From Tridacna crocea (Eukaryota > Mollusca > Bivalvia > Cardiida > Cardiidae): 64,000 nt of DNA. Position 1 is the stretch's first letter. Each line of letters opens with the position of its first letter. The notes under the pieces were generated by a model. The model saw only the letters and a list, made by a program, of their open reading frames with translations. It had not been told where the DNA came from and made no database searches. The stretch is from NCBI GenBank assembly GCA_943736015.1, contig OX031058.1, forward strand, positions 15,897,001 through 15,961,000. The letters run 5' to 3'. Positions 54,744 through 63,844 of the stretch are shown one piece after another. A program made the position numbers and the translations under genes.

Positions 54744-54963
54744 TTAACCCTTTACTCCATAAGGCATTTCTATGGTATCTCTAATTGACCCTAGATAACA
54801 GCAAGGATGAAGCTGTTTCTTATGTATGTATGACACCTTTTGATAGCATAGAAAACATTGTGGCAAAAGGTGAAATTGCTCGTCCTTTTGCCACAATGTT
54901 TTCCTAAGGCTCCTACAACCAATGCGTAGAAATGAGTAGGCTATATATGGAGTAAAGGGTTAA
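54744..54963. mobile_element. TTAA-flanked family B MITE, hairpin tip deleted
   Basis: TTAA at 54744-54747 and 54960-54963; perfect inverted ends CCCTTTACTCCATA. The central stem GAAAACATTGTGGCAAAAGG pairs perfectly with CCTTTTGCCACAATGTTTTC over 20 bases. The loop TGAAATTGCTCGT is the unpaired left half of the ATTGCTC stem, so the matching right half has been deleted. The element lies about 40 bases 3' of the SLC46-like stop codon and probably inside that gene's 3' UTR. Confidence 0.88.
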
Positions 54964-55003
54964 AGTTCATATTGATGTAAATATAATGTGTATTTAAATC
55001 TGC

Positions 55004-57734
55004 TTACACTAAAAAGATGAGGGCTATAACACAGTAACCAGCTAGTACAAAGAAAAAAAGACCGTTGAATATAGTGAGTGTTTCCGCGTAAATGGCGTTG
55101 TCGCTGATTCCTGTCAGAAAACTTGCGATTGTTTGTACAACGAGAATACTGGCAAACAAAGCACCTGGAACAGAAAAAGGCGATTTCTTCAAGTTTGAGT
55201 ATATGAAGTTGTTAGGCTAAAACTGTGGATATAATCACTTCCTGCTTTCATCTGTTATTTATTATTATTATCATTATTATTACAATTCAATGACCCAATT
55301 TTACTTATATTCTTCTAAGGTTTGTTGATTGACCTACCGGTACTCGGAATCTTGTTTTACTCGGAAGACTACGTTTTTAGTTTGTGACAATGTTTTGGCA
55401 AGTGGTTTGCAGAAAGACAGAAAGATATCGTCAGAAGAAAAAAGCATGTTCCTACTGGAAAGGGCGACGGCGTATCAAACTTACCTTGTTGACCTTTGGA
55501 GACCATTTTCGACATTGTACCTCGGATTAAAGGCGAACACATGCCTTTCAGCATTCCGGGAACTATGGCTGAAAAAATAAAGTGTGAAGCTAAAGTTTTA
55601 TCCAGATGGAAGATGTATGACCTGAAATGAAATGTAGGCCATTATAAACTGCTTTGAACTGATAGAATTATTCAGCCACATGTATACATACTTGGTTTGT
55701 CTGAAAAACAACGGACTAGTGTCACAAACAAATTACATCTTAAATTATGTACATTAACTCCAAATGACATGTTTCATGGAAGTCCTTTCCTGCAAGTCTT
55801 CCACACACTGCCGAATGGTTTTTCTCCGAATGACTACCTGCTCAGTCATTACGTGGTGTCGTTCCACAGGGCCGTGGCAGTCTCGGTCGGTAACTGTCGG
55901 ATGCTGGCTTGTGATGAAGCAACAATTATACATCCACAGCTCTCGCTTCTTCCAGCTCATTGAAAAGACCACAAAGCGACAGGACATCTGTAAACTGGCT
56001 AAGTAATAGTATGATAGAAGACACGAGATTTGTTGTGAAACTATCATTCCGGCCTCAGAAAAATATAACCACCTGTCCAAATATGTCTTGCAAAATCAGA
56101 AAGTATTAGTAAATGGCATTTTCTCTTTTTAATACAATTGCTCCACAGTCCAGAGGTATAATAACCCTGAAGAAGAGGCCGTTTGAAAACATAGCGGGAA
56201 AATAAAATGGTGTTTTCAAAAGCTTTTTCCCGCAAGGTCGTTCAAACTCGGGGTTGTCTGATAAAAACATACACTGACTCTTGGGCTGCTAGGCCCGACT
56301 TGCTGACCTTTTGCGGACAGTTTAGATCAAAATCAGACTGCACAAAACGTGCAGTCTTATTTTTGCGAACAGTGTAGATCAAGATCAGACTGCACAAAAC
56401 GTGCAGTCTGATCTTTGATCTACACTGTCCGATAAGGATAAGTATCACCCACCCCCAAAAAATACCTTTGAAATAGCTTTACTTGGGTTTTTACTATCGA
56501 CGATAAAGTTTCATGTTTGTTATTCAACAGGCTATATATAATACAATAAGTCTTGCTCACCCATGTAGAGCATTAAACTCTTTGTCGCCAGACCCTCTAT
56601 GATAAATGATGATGCATTTGTTATTTCCGACATCATTGCTATGGTTATATCAGAAAACTTTCTTTGAAGAAGTTTAAAACTTGCCACTCCAAAAACATTT
56701 TCACAGGTTGCAAAGATAGTGGAATAAACCCCTATCCTTGACGACGACCAGCAGAATGGTTCAGCGAGCTGATATAAGGTTTCCATGGATTTGCGATGTA
56801 CCCCAGTCATATCCGTGAATACAAATGCAAAAAGAAGCGTGAGGAATAACGACCTTGACCCTTTAAAGTCAGCACTCGAGTAAAAAACGAACGGTTTTAA
56901 AAATATATGTCGAACTGGCGGTGCCTCAATTCTGTCCTTGGCATGGAGAGATTCCTTGATGAAGAATATAGTGACAAATATAACAAGTACTTGTATTGCG
57001 GTTGCAGTGAACGCTGGGTAAACAAACCCATACCGATGTATGTAGTAACCCACTGCAAGAGAGCCCAACGTTCCCGATATTCCTATACAGACGTCATTTA
57101 AAAATATACCGAAGGATCGTTCGAGTTTATCTGGAGTCATGTCAGCGATAGCTGAATACGACACTGAGAGAAGACCGTATGATGTTCCCGAAAGTCCATA
57201 GATCGCGTTGGCACCAACAAGGTATTCAAAGTCCATGTCATAATATATCACAAAAGCTATCAGAATAAAATTTATAAAAACACTGATTGTTGACAGGATA
57301 AACATAAATCTTCTACCAAATACGTCTGTATACACAGCAAACACTACTGTTGTGAACAACGAAACTCCTTTGACAGCCATTGTATTGTACATTTGCCATT
57401 TTGCCGTGATCTGCTGCACCCGCTGATGGTCTCTATAAACAGGATCGGATTTATTGAACGCCCCGCACCGAGACAGATTAAACGCGTCGCTTCCGTTTGA
57501 AAACACTTGTCGTTTTGCTTTGTCTTGCATCCATTCGGTGCAAGCATAACCTGACATCCAGATGGAGAAATAACTACATCCGGTAACGAACAGAATACAG
57601 AGCAGACGATACGGTAGCCATCTTGAATGTTCCTCTTGACTTGTGCTCTTGCATGCAAAGACTGGAGGTGAAGTATCGACCTTGCGATCCGTGCCTGTTG
57701 TGATTGGAAGTAAGAGATCCCTCTCGCTGCCCAT
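55004..57734 (-). CDS. SLC46-like proton-coupled folate transporter-type MFS protein (3 exons)
   Basis: Predicted join of minus-strand exons 57734-56561, 55568-55485 and 55164-55004 gives 472 residues, close to the SLC46 family's usual length. Donors GTGAGC and GTAAGT and acceptors TTTTTTCAG and CTGTTCCAG are canonical, and both introns are phase 1. The ATG at 57734 (A at -3, G at +4) is preferred over an upstream in-frame TTG. Visible features are an acidic dileucine sorting motif ERDLLL (residues 4-9), a first membrane segment (about 42-62), three N-glycosylation sequons (N80, N86, N94) in the following loop, MFS motif A as DVFGRR (137-142), and a central loop at about 260-290. Exon 2 encodes the family block RGTMSKMVSKGQQGALFA (407-424), continued by exon 3. 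SLC46 members carry folates, heme-related or small anionic solutes at plasma membrane or lysosome; the substrate here is unknown. Confident on family, unsure of paralogue. Confidence 0.9.
56136..56270. repeat. Family A MITE relic in intron 1
   Basis: GAGGTATAATAACCCTGAAG, TTTGAAAACATAGCGGGAAA, CTTTTTCCCGCAAGGTCGTT and GGGGTTGTCTGATAAAA. The inner hairpin is largely deleted. Confidence 0.6.
56320..56440. repeat. Two tandem GATCAAGATCAGACTGCAC hairpins
   Basis: The unit CAGT(T/G)TAGATCAA(A/G)ATCAG + ACTGCACAAAACGTGCAGT occurs twice. The first lacks its outer right arm (TTATTTTTGCGAA); the second closes with CTGATCTTTGATCTACACTG and nearly perfect pairing. It resembles an internal duplication of the hairpin element. 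Confidence 0.8.
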
Positions 57735-57743
57735 TTTAATCAA

Positions 57744-58090
57744 TGTTATTCATTTTACAATAAAGTAAGCCTTCATTATACTATTATAGATCAAGTTTAC
57801 CTCATTTTTAATCTTCCATATGATTATGTGACTCACATGATACCTAGAAGGCTTATCACAAGATATGTGTGTAACTTATTTGAAACCGGGACAGCGTCAT
57901 GTAAGTTAAAGGTCTAATATACATGTATGTAGGTCAAATATCTTGTAAAGTATCGAATATTCTAGACCGAAGACCTGACAGCACTTTTTTTGCCGTCTTA
58001 TCTAGAGCCATACTTTCTGCAAAACCAACGTAAACCACATTTGGGGTCAAAAATTCATATTGTTCCAGTCTTTGAAATTCTGTAATTGGC
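57744..58090. promoter_or_regulatory. 5' flank of the SLC46-like gene
   Basis: AT-rich sequence upstream of the start codon that should hold the 5' UTR and promoter. No TATA box or initiator is distinctive enough to call, and an upstream non-coding exon is possible. Confidence 0.35.
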
Positions 58091-58093
58091 TAT

Positions 58094-58320
58094 TTAACCC
58101 TATACCAAACAATGCCGACTTTTGACGACCCTGGAAAAGAAGCATTTGAAAACATTGCAGGAAAAGAAGAAAATGCTGGTAAACAGCATTTTCTCATTTT
58201 CCCACAATGTTTTCTACCCTATTAAAGAAAATTTGCACCATTTGAGCCACACTAAAATTGTCGTCAACAAACGCTTTCAATTTGGAAAAGACTAAATTTT
58301 GTTGTCTGATAAAAAGTTAA
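58094..58320. mobile_element. TTAA-flanked family A MITE
   Basis: TTAA at 58094-58097 and 58317-58320; left end CCCTATACCAAACAATGCCG. Hairpin GAAAACATTGCAGGAAAAGA, AGAAAATGCTGGTAAACAGC and right arm with three mismatches; right half TTGTCGTCAACAAACGC. Confidence 0.85.
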
Positions 58321-58552
58321 ATGTCGAAAAAAAAAGTGCATAACATACAGAATGAATGCATAGTATCATGTGTCTAGTTTTTACCGAATATGAAAAAGCT
58401 TTTTTTCTCCTCACATTCCACAAAATACAATTTAGGAACAAGGCCTGGTGGGGAAAAGATAGTTGTATTATATTTCAAACATTAAATGCGGTTTCTATTG
58501 CAGCCAAAAGAAGGTAGTTCCCATAGAAATACATAAATATTGCAGTTTTACC

Positions 58553-58780
58553 TTATCTCATTACCAAACGACAATATTTTAGACTGGTCCAAATTGAGAG
58601 CATTTGCAGACGACAAAATAAAAGTGACTGTAAATTTGAAATTTGTTTTGTGAAGGGTAGAAAACATTGTGGGAAAAGGAGAAAATGCTGGTTACCAGCA
58701 TTTTCTCCTTTTCCCACAATGTTTTCTAAAGGCTCCTTTCTCAGGGGCGTCAAAAGTAGGGATTGTGTGGTAATGGGTTA
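58553..58780. mobile_element. Family A MITE with perfect hairpin
   Basis: Left end CTCATTACCAAACGACAATA, right end GGGATTGTGTGGTAATGGGTTA. The central hairpin matches its counterpart exactly, as at 53682-53752, with a TTA loop. The outer TTAA sites are mutated (TTAT on both sides). Confidence 0.88.
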
Positions 58781-58784
58781 TGGG

Positions 58785-59030
58785 CATAGATCTACCTACG
58801 TATCTAATCTCACTCGATACCACCAAAAAAGAATCTGTATCTTCTACAAATTACGGAATCTTATGGGGCCATCCACGATCTTGCATGTTTAGGATTCCGT
58901 AACAAATAGTGGGGACCTCATAGTTACCGATGAATGCATTCTTTGCAGGTTCTAAATTTGCCGTTTTTCAGTGAAATTCGTTTGCACAATCTAAAATGAA
59001 TTATTGTATTCTAGATTCGTTCATCCATGT
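58785..59030. other. Intergenic, no feature recognised
   Basis: TTACGGAATC and GATTCCGTAA (about 58851 and 58891) form a small inverted pair. Nothing else is supported. Confidence 0.4.
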
Positions 59031-59034
59031 CTTA

Positions 59035-59150
59035 GAATTACAAGAATGTATGTTCAGGCAAGCCTGGTTCGATTCCAGCTCGAAGCACGTGGGAGCGTCC
59101 TTGGACTGAGTAGAGCAAGCTTAAACTCTCTGCTAAAACCATTGAAAGAT
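59035..59150 (+). repeat. tRNA-derived SINE-like sequence
   Basis: Strong box B (CCTGGTTCGATTCCAGCTC) followed by a tail-like GAAGCACGTGGGAGCGTCC; box A is not clear. Confidence 0.45.
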
Positions 59151-59261
59151 ATAAACGGATGAGTTTTTGCCTGGATATACCTAAACCGCTGTTGAGAGAG
59201 ACACTGTCCACATGGGAGCACACAATACCATTCATCCCTATGCTGCTACGCGCTGCTCGCT

Positions 59262-59345
59262 GACTTTTTGTGGAGAGTTAAGATCAAGATCAGACTGCAA
59301 AGAAAATGCAGTGTGATCTTAGATCTTCGCTGTCCGACAAGGAAA
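59262..59345. repeat. GATCAAGATCAGACTGC hairpin, diverged
   Basis: GAGAGTTAAGATCAAGATCA, GACTGCAAAGAAAATGCAGT and GTGATCTTAGATCTTCGCTG. The flanks GCTGACTTTTTGTGGA and CCGACAAGG match 56310-56440. Confidence 0.7.
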
Positions 59346-59486
59346 TATTTTTCTCTAAGAAATACATTTGAAATAGTAAATTTCTGTTATTTTACTATTC
59401 AGCGGCTTGAAAGTTTCATTTCACTTACTTAGCGGGATAACGGTTAAATCCACCAGGAACCGAACCACAATCCAAACTGCACATAG

Positions 59487-59752
59487 ATGGCTTGCAACAC
59501 ACTAAAAGGAGCAATCGGACATTTGGGTAAAGTGTCGACTCGGATCAGCCTGCGCAGTCCGCGCAGGCTAATCCGAGACGGCACTTTACGACTACATTAG
59601 ATTTTGTGCTACAGTTGACATGTGCAAAACAGAAAATGACATAAAAATGGAAAGTGTCGTCTTGGATCAGCCTGCCAGGAGTGCGCTGGCTGCTCCGAGA
59701 CTACAATTTAAGCAGATGTCCGAATGCCCCTTTTCGCGTGTTGCAAGCCCAT
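59487..59752. mobile_element. Double-hairpin foldback element, copy 6
   Basis: Ends GATGGCTTGCAACACACTAA and the complement of CGCGTGTTGCAAGCCCATG. The left hairpin is perfect over CTCGGATCAGCCTGCGCAGT with GCGCAGGCTAATCCGAG. The right hairpin is diverged (GGATCAGCCTGCCAGGAGTG, CGCTGGCTGCTCCGAGA). The central spacer (ACTACATTAGATTTTGTGCT) is inverted relative to copies 3-5. Confidence 0.85.
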
Positions 59753-60085
59753 GTTTAGATAATGTAAAGAACGGAAATGACACCGATTGTCACGTACAAC
59801 ATTTATTAGTTTTATATCTTCGACGTAAGCTAGTTGAAAGTAAATAAACCTTTCCACGTATTATGCACTTAATTATACGTAAAAGTTTTTTTTTTAGCGT
59901 TTACTATTTCATTTTATTTCGGCGATTTACTCGAAATTGTTCGGTAAAGGGTCAAAGAGACAATGATTTCAGAAGATATCAAGCAATCAAGATAATATTT
60001 GTCAATCAAAGAATTATCAAGATTTGAAACCTAAAATAGGACAATTTTGTATGACAGTTATTACACCTAGTTTACTTTACAATAC

Positions 60086-60279
60086 TTGAAGATAAAACAA
60101 TGTTTGATGAAGGTGAAATTTTACTCGGACACGACTGTAATACCTTATGCACTGGAAATCAGCCAGTCGGTCACTTACAGCGATTTGATCGAAAAAAGTT
60201 TAAGATTTACATGTATCACGGCGGGGAATCACAACGACAACAACATTGGCCGACATTTCAGTAAATTCACCCACTTAAG
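60086..60279 (+). CDS. Candidate 5' or internal exon (tentative)
   Basis: An open frame from 60086 (or the better-placed ATG at 60107) reads MKVKFYSDTTVIPYALEISQ, then VTYSDLIEKSLRF, and runs to a consensus donor AAG|GTAAGA at 60279/60280. The beta-strand, beta-strand, helix rhythm recalls the start of a beta-grasp domain (PB1 or DIX type), but no diagnostic residue set is present. A second frame is also open over the same bases, and no partner exon was found within the window. Treat as a hypothesis. Confidence 0.3.
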
Positions 60280-60289
60280 GTAAGAAAAT

Positions 60290-61460
60290 CTTCAATGATT
60301 CCGTTAATACGTGACCGATTGAAATTTGGTTTGAAGCAGAGAAGGCGGAAGGACGCCAGGGATTTGCTTGATGTGTTATATCTTTTAAACAATACCTGAT
60401 AAAAAAGTTATTGACGAGCAAACAAATTTTTTACCCTGGATAATGTTCACGTCAAAAATAAATAAAACACACAAATAGGCCAGATTTCTTCTTTAAGTGC
60501 TATATTGTGTTCCCGTATGCATAAAAATTTTGGAGATTATGAATAAAAAGTGTTGTCACTATCAATACTTTTTTATTTGAATACGATTTTTTAGGTAAAC
60601 AACGTTATTTTCTAAAATGATATAGTTCACGTCCGGAAATTTTTATGATAACGTTCACGTCTTAAGTAGAATATAGAATATACATATTTCATCATATTAG
60701 TGCGTCATGTTGTCTTAAATATCACGTTAATGCAAACTTAAAATTATGAAATTGTCTTGATTTTTGCCATATTTAAAAGGGTTACGTGTTTTGTCTAGTT
60801 GTTTAAAGCATGCATTCTTATTTAGTACTGATTACGCGCTGGGGTCCTAATAAAATACGCCATGGAGAATTTATACGCCATAGGAGTTTTTGCACGCCAC
60901 AGCTGTTCCATAGCAGTGAAATAATATATTGACTAGTAGAATATATTGATATATGCATTTTACATCACATACTAATGTTTCATCGATATATATTTTGACA
61001 TTTGCCTTTGAAATTTTGATAAATAACAAAGGGAGAAAACTCTTATGACATAAGTATGAGATATGAAACTTTCCTCGCCCGAGCAATAATATATGGATTA
61101 AAAAGGACAAAAAATTATTATCTTTGTGTAAATATGCTACAAATATACTGCGGTTTAATCTCAATGCGTGGTATACCATAAATACTATGAAATTTGTCTT
61201 TCTTTACACACGAAGATCGGGAGACTATGTAGTTTTTGCTCGCCATGGGAGAATTTCCTTGCCAGAGCGTTCCAGCTAAAATACAACGAGTAAACTACTA
61301 TAAATACTTGTTTTATTGGTTATTTCTTACTACATGTTTAAATTTCAATGACATTGACTCTGTATATCACAGGAAATTTGGAATTACAAATCAACCTGCT
61401 CGACCAGTGAAACAAGGGAATTAATACCGTATTTATTAACAGAACACACAAGATATTCCT
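60290..61460. other. Intergenic, no gene supported
   Basis: AT-rich. The word GTTCACGTC occurs three times within about 220 bases (near 60447, 60625, 60653). A 102-residue minus-strand frame (60871-61179) has no recognisable domain. Confidence 0.4.
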
Positions 61461-61462
61461 AA

Positions 61463-61803
61463 TATGTATTCAACCACAGGAATTTGACATTCTAAAACCA
61501 AAATACATGTAAATGATAAAATATGAAAAAAAAAACACCTCCCCTATATAATAAAAAAACCCTCCCCTTATATATAAGGTACATTTTTGTGTTGTCTATC
61601 GATAGGCTAAAGGAAATTATCATCAATGTTTGTTTCGTGGGTGGTTTTCGGTGAGAAAGGCTGTCTTGTGCTCGATGATCGCGCTGGCAATCGAGACGTT
61701 GCATTCCTCGTGTTTATATTATATAGGGGAGGTTTTTTTTTTTTCATATTTTATCATTTATTTTGGTTATAGATTGTCAAATTCCTGTGATTCAACATAT
61801 CTG
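61463..61803. mobile_element. Foldback element with inverted ends of about 80 bp
   Basis: Left arm (about 61463-61555) and right arm (about 61720-61803) share CACAGGAATTTGACA, AAATGATAAAATATGAAAAA and CACCTCCCCTATATAAT-type segments in inverted order. Arms differ by a few substitutions and an 8-base insertion. The centre carries a palindrome CCTTATATATAAGG (61565-61578). No coding capacity. Confidence 0.8.
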
Positions 61804-61837
61804 ATTATAACCTGCACTTTCTGAAACAAAACCTGAA

Positions 61838-62010
61838 ATCATCTGACATTGAGAAAGCCTGTGAAAGCATAGTGGGAAAACGCCTTTTAAAAAAATTGTG
61901 CAAAAGTGAAAAATACTGGTAACCAGTATTTTCTCGTTTTTTCTGCGATGTTTTCCTATATTCCCAAAACAAAGTTTGATAGAAATGCTTTTAATTTCTT
62001 GTGTAAAGAA
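61838..62010. repeat. Family A MITE, 5' deleted
   Basis: GACATTGAGAAAGCCTGTGA, AAAAATACTGGTAACCAGTA, TTTTCTCGTTTTTTCTGCGA and AGAAATGCTTTTAATTTCTT in family order. The outer left arm has a duplicated CATAGTGGGAAAACGCC. Confidence 0.6.
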
Positions 62011-62014
62011 CAAA

Positions 62015-62434
62015 ACGAAATATGAGCTCAACTCCCCCTCCCAATAATTTTGAAAATCATAGTAACTAAAATATGAGTTTTTAGTGGAATGCAAATGCAA
62101 CAAACACGCAAAAAATCCCAGTATTTGGAAGTTAGCCCCCCACCCCCAATCTTGAAATGCTCACTACATGCCTACGTGCAAGAGAACCGTAATAATAACC
62201 TCTAAACATAGTTCTATAGTGGAAGACAGTTGTTTATTCAATAGAATTCACAAGAGTTAGCAACAAAGTGTTCATCGCTTGGCCATTTAATAATGTTTTC
62301 AATCAATCAATCCTTCAACCAATCCTTTATTCACCATGTTCCTTTTACAGAAAACAAAAGGTATATGTATTTGAAACACAATTTCAACGAGGCATAGATA
62401 TAAAACACAACGTGAGAGAGAGAGAGAGAGAGAC

Positions 62435-62467
<33 letters not shown>

Positions 62468-62590
62468 TGCGGCATGGGAGGGAAGAGAGAATTATGCATT
62501 TACTGGAATTAAAATTTACTGACAACGATTTTTATGAATTTGCATAGATTAATGAGCTCTAATTTGTTGTATTGAACTGTAATTCAAATT
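62015..62590. repeat. Intergenic with (GA)n/(GACA)n microsatellite
   Basis: (GA)n at 62413-62432 passes into (GACA)n to 62467. The surrounding bases hold no supported gene; serine/leucine-rich frames here come from the microsatellite. Confidence 0.7.
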
Positions 62591-62592
62591 TG

Positions 62593-63665
62593 TTAACATT
62601 TGTAAGTATGGCAGCTATCATTGTTTTCTAATACATTGAACCAGGAATTAATAAATATGTCTTTTGTCTTCTGATTCACTGTTAATTTTAGCCATTTTTC
62701 ATTTGGGAAACTTTGGCTGTCCCATATATTGACCAAACCGCACTCTATCAATATAGTTTTTATATTGTTTATCCATTTAAATAATGGGATATTTGAATTA
62801 GTTTCGGGATTACAATACATATCATACATATAATTATAAATACTTGAGAGTAATGAGTTGTGTTTATTTGATAAAAGTTTTATCCAAAATGAAATGCATC
62901 TGGCTTCTATTTCAACAGAAAGGGGAAAAACTCCCGTTTCTCCATAGATAATACTACTATGGGTCGACTTTTTCACTTTAAATACGATAATATCGTATAT
63001 GTTAAAAAATTTTAATTGCACTTTTTCCAACGCTTCGTTAGTTTCGAAGGCCTACAATTCACATCCGTATAGTAGAATCGGTTTCACAGTTTTTTCGAAT
63101 AATTCGATTTGGGTATCTATAGGTAATAAAAACTTTTTTAGTAGGCTATACATGGCTCGGGTGGCTTGTTTTTCTAACGCTTGCTTGGATTTGTAAAAGG
63201 TACCAGAGCGGCTAAAGATGATTCCTAAATATCTGTACTCATTCAAAGTTTCTATCGGTGATTGATTGTACTTGAAATTGTAATTTCTTTGTCTTCCTTT
63301 AGAAAATACAATAACTTTAGATTTCTGAGCATTTACCGAAAGTTTCCAAGTATCACAGTAATTTTGATATAGATTTAAAGAATTTTGAAGATCGTTTTCT
63401 GTATCTCCCAGAAGAACCGTGTCGTCTGCATATAAAAGCACACAAATCTTAAGGTACATATACAGTTCATCGTTAAAAGGTATTTTAATACCGTTAAGTA
63501 CCCCTGCTTCACTGAAATAATCGTGCAAGTCATTCAGGTAAAAAGAGAATAATATGGGAGAGAGATTTTCCCCTTGCCTTAGCCCGCTCATGCAAGAGAA
63601 CAGATTTGAACATGCACCGCCAACGCGAACACAGGATTTGATGTCAGAATACATGTGAGCCGCGT
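62593..63665 (-). pseudogene. Non-LTR retrotransposon reverse transcriptase, 5'-truncated, one in-frame stop
   Basis: The minus strand encodes RT blocks in order: NIKSC-like SDIKSCVRVGG, the SGLRQGENLSPILFSFYLND block, LLYADDTVLLGD with the intact catalytic YADD at 63421-63432, a WKLSVNAQKSKVIVF block, RYLGIIFSRSGTF and KPILLYGCEL. The frame is then cut by TAG at 63052-63054, where the family normally has a tryptophan (TGG), and continues in the same frame to 62593 (ALEKVQLKFF, YGETGVFPLSVEIEARCISF, ending at a natural-looking stop). Apart from that one stop about 345 codons are open, so the copy is fairly young. The endonuclease and N-terminal RT parts are missing; the 5' junction is near 63665. 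The C-terminal CCHC-like/EDE.HF region seen at 14.2 kb is also missing. Not functional. Confidence 0.85.
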
Positions 63666-63723
63666 CAAGCGATTTGGGGTCTAAATGACATTTGGAACAA
63701 GTCAGGTTTTTCCGCAGTTGAAG

Positions 63724-63844
63724 TGACGTCATTTTCCTACGTCATGTTTTTATGGTTGTAAAAGTGATTCAAATATTTTTTCGCGAGTGTTTTTGTGGTA
63801 TTTGTAATGGATGACAGTTTATGGACATGGAGGACGAGTTAGCG
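63724..63844 (+). promoter_or_regulatory. CRE-containing segment with a possible tiny first exon (tentative)
   Basis: A full CRE octamer TGACGTCA (63724-63731) and a nearby half-site TACGTCA (63738-63744) precede ATG GAC ATG GAG GAC GAG at 63821, which runs to GCG followed by GTATGT at 63845. This could be a promoter with an eight-codon first exon of a gene continuing beyond the window, or coincidence. Confidence 0.2.

Larger units (their letters stand above)
55569..56560 (-). other. Intron 1 of the SLC46-like gene
   Basis: The 992-base intron (donor GTGAGC, acceptor TTTTTTCAG) holds a family A relic (56136-56270) and a GATCAAGATCAGACTGC double hairpin (56320-56440). At 55697-56080 both strands stay open for 80-108 codons, with no domain recognised on either. 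Intron 2 (55165-55484, 320 bases) is plain AT-rich sequence with a TTATTATTATCATTATTATT run. Confidence 0.75.

Noticed and set aside
55754..56080. 108-residue minus-strand frame in the SLC46-like intron
   Set aside because: No homology recognised, both strands open, and it lies between well-supported exons whose junction preserves the frame without it.
57344..57658. 104-residue minus-strand frame
   Set aside because: Out-of-frame shadow of the SLC46-like exon 1.
57735..57743. Start of the SLC46-like protein three codons earlier
   Set aside because: The upstream codon is TTG; the ATG at 57734 has a good Kozak context.
62299..62525. Cys/Leu/Ser-rich frames on the minus strand
   Set aside because: Translations of (GA)n and (GACA)n microsatellite.
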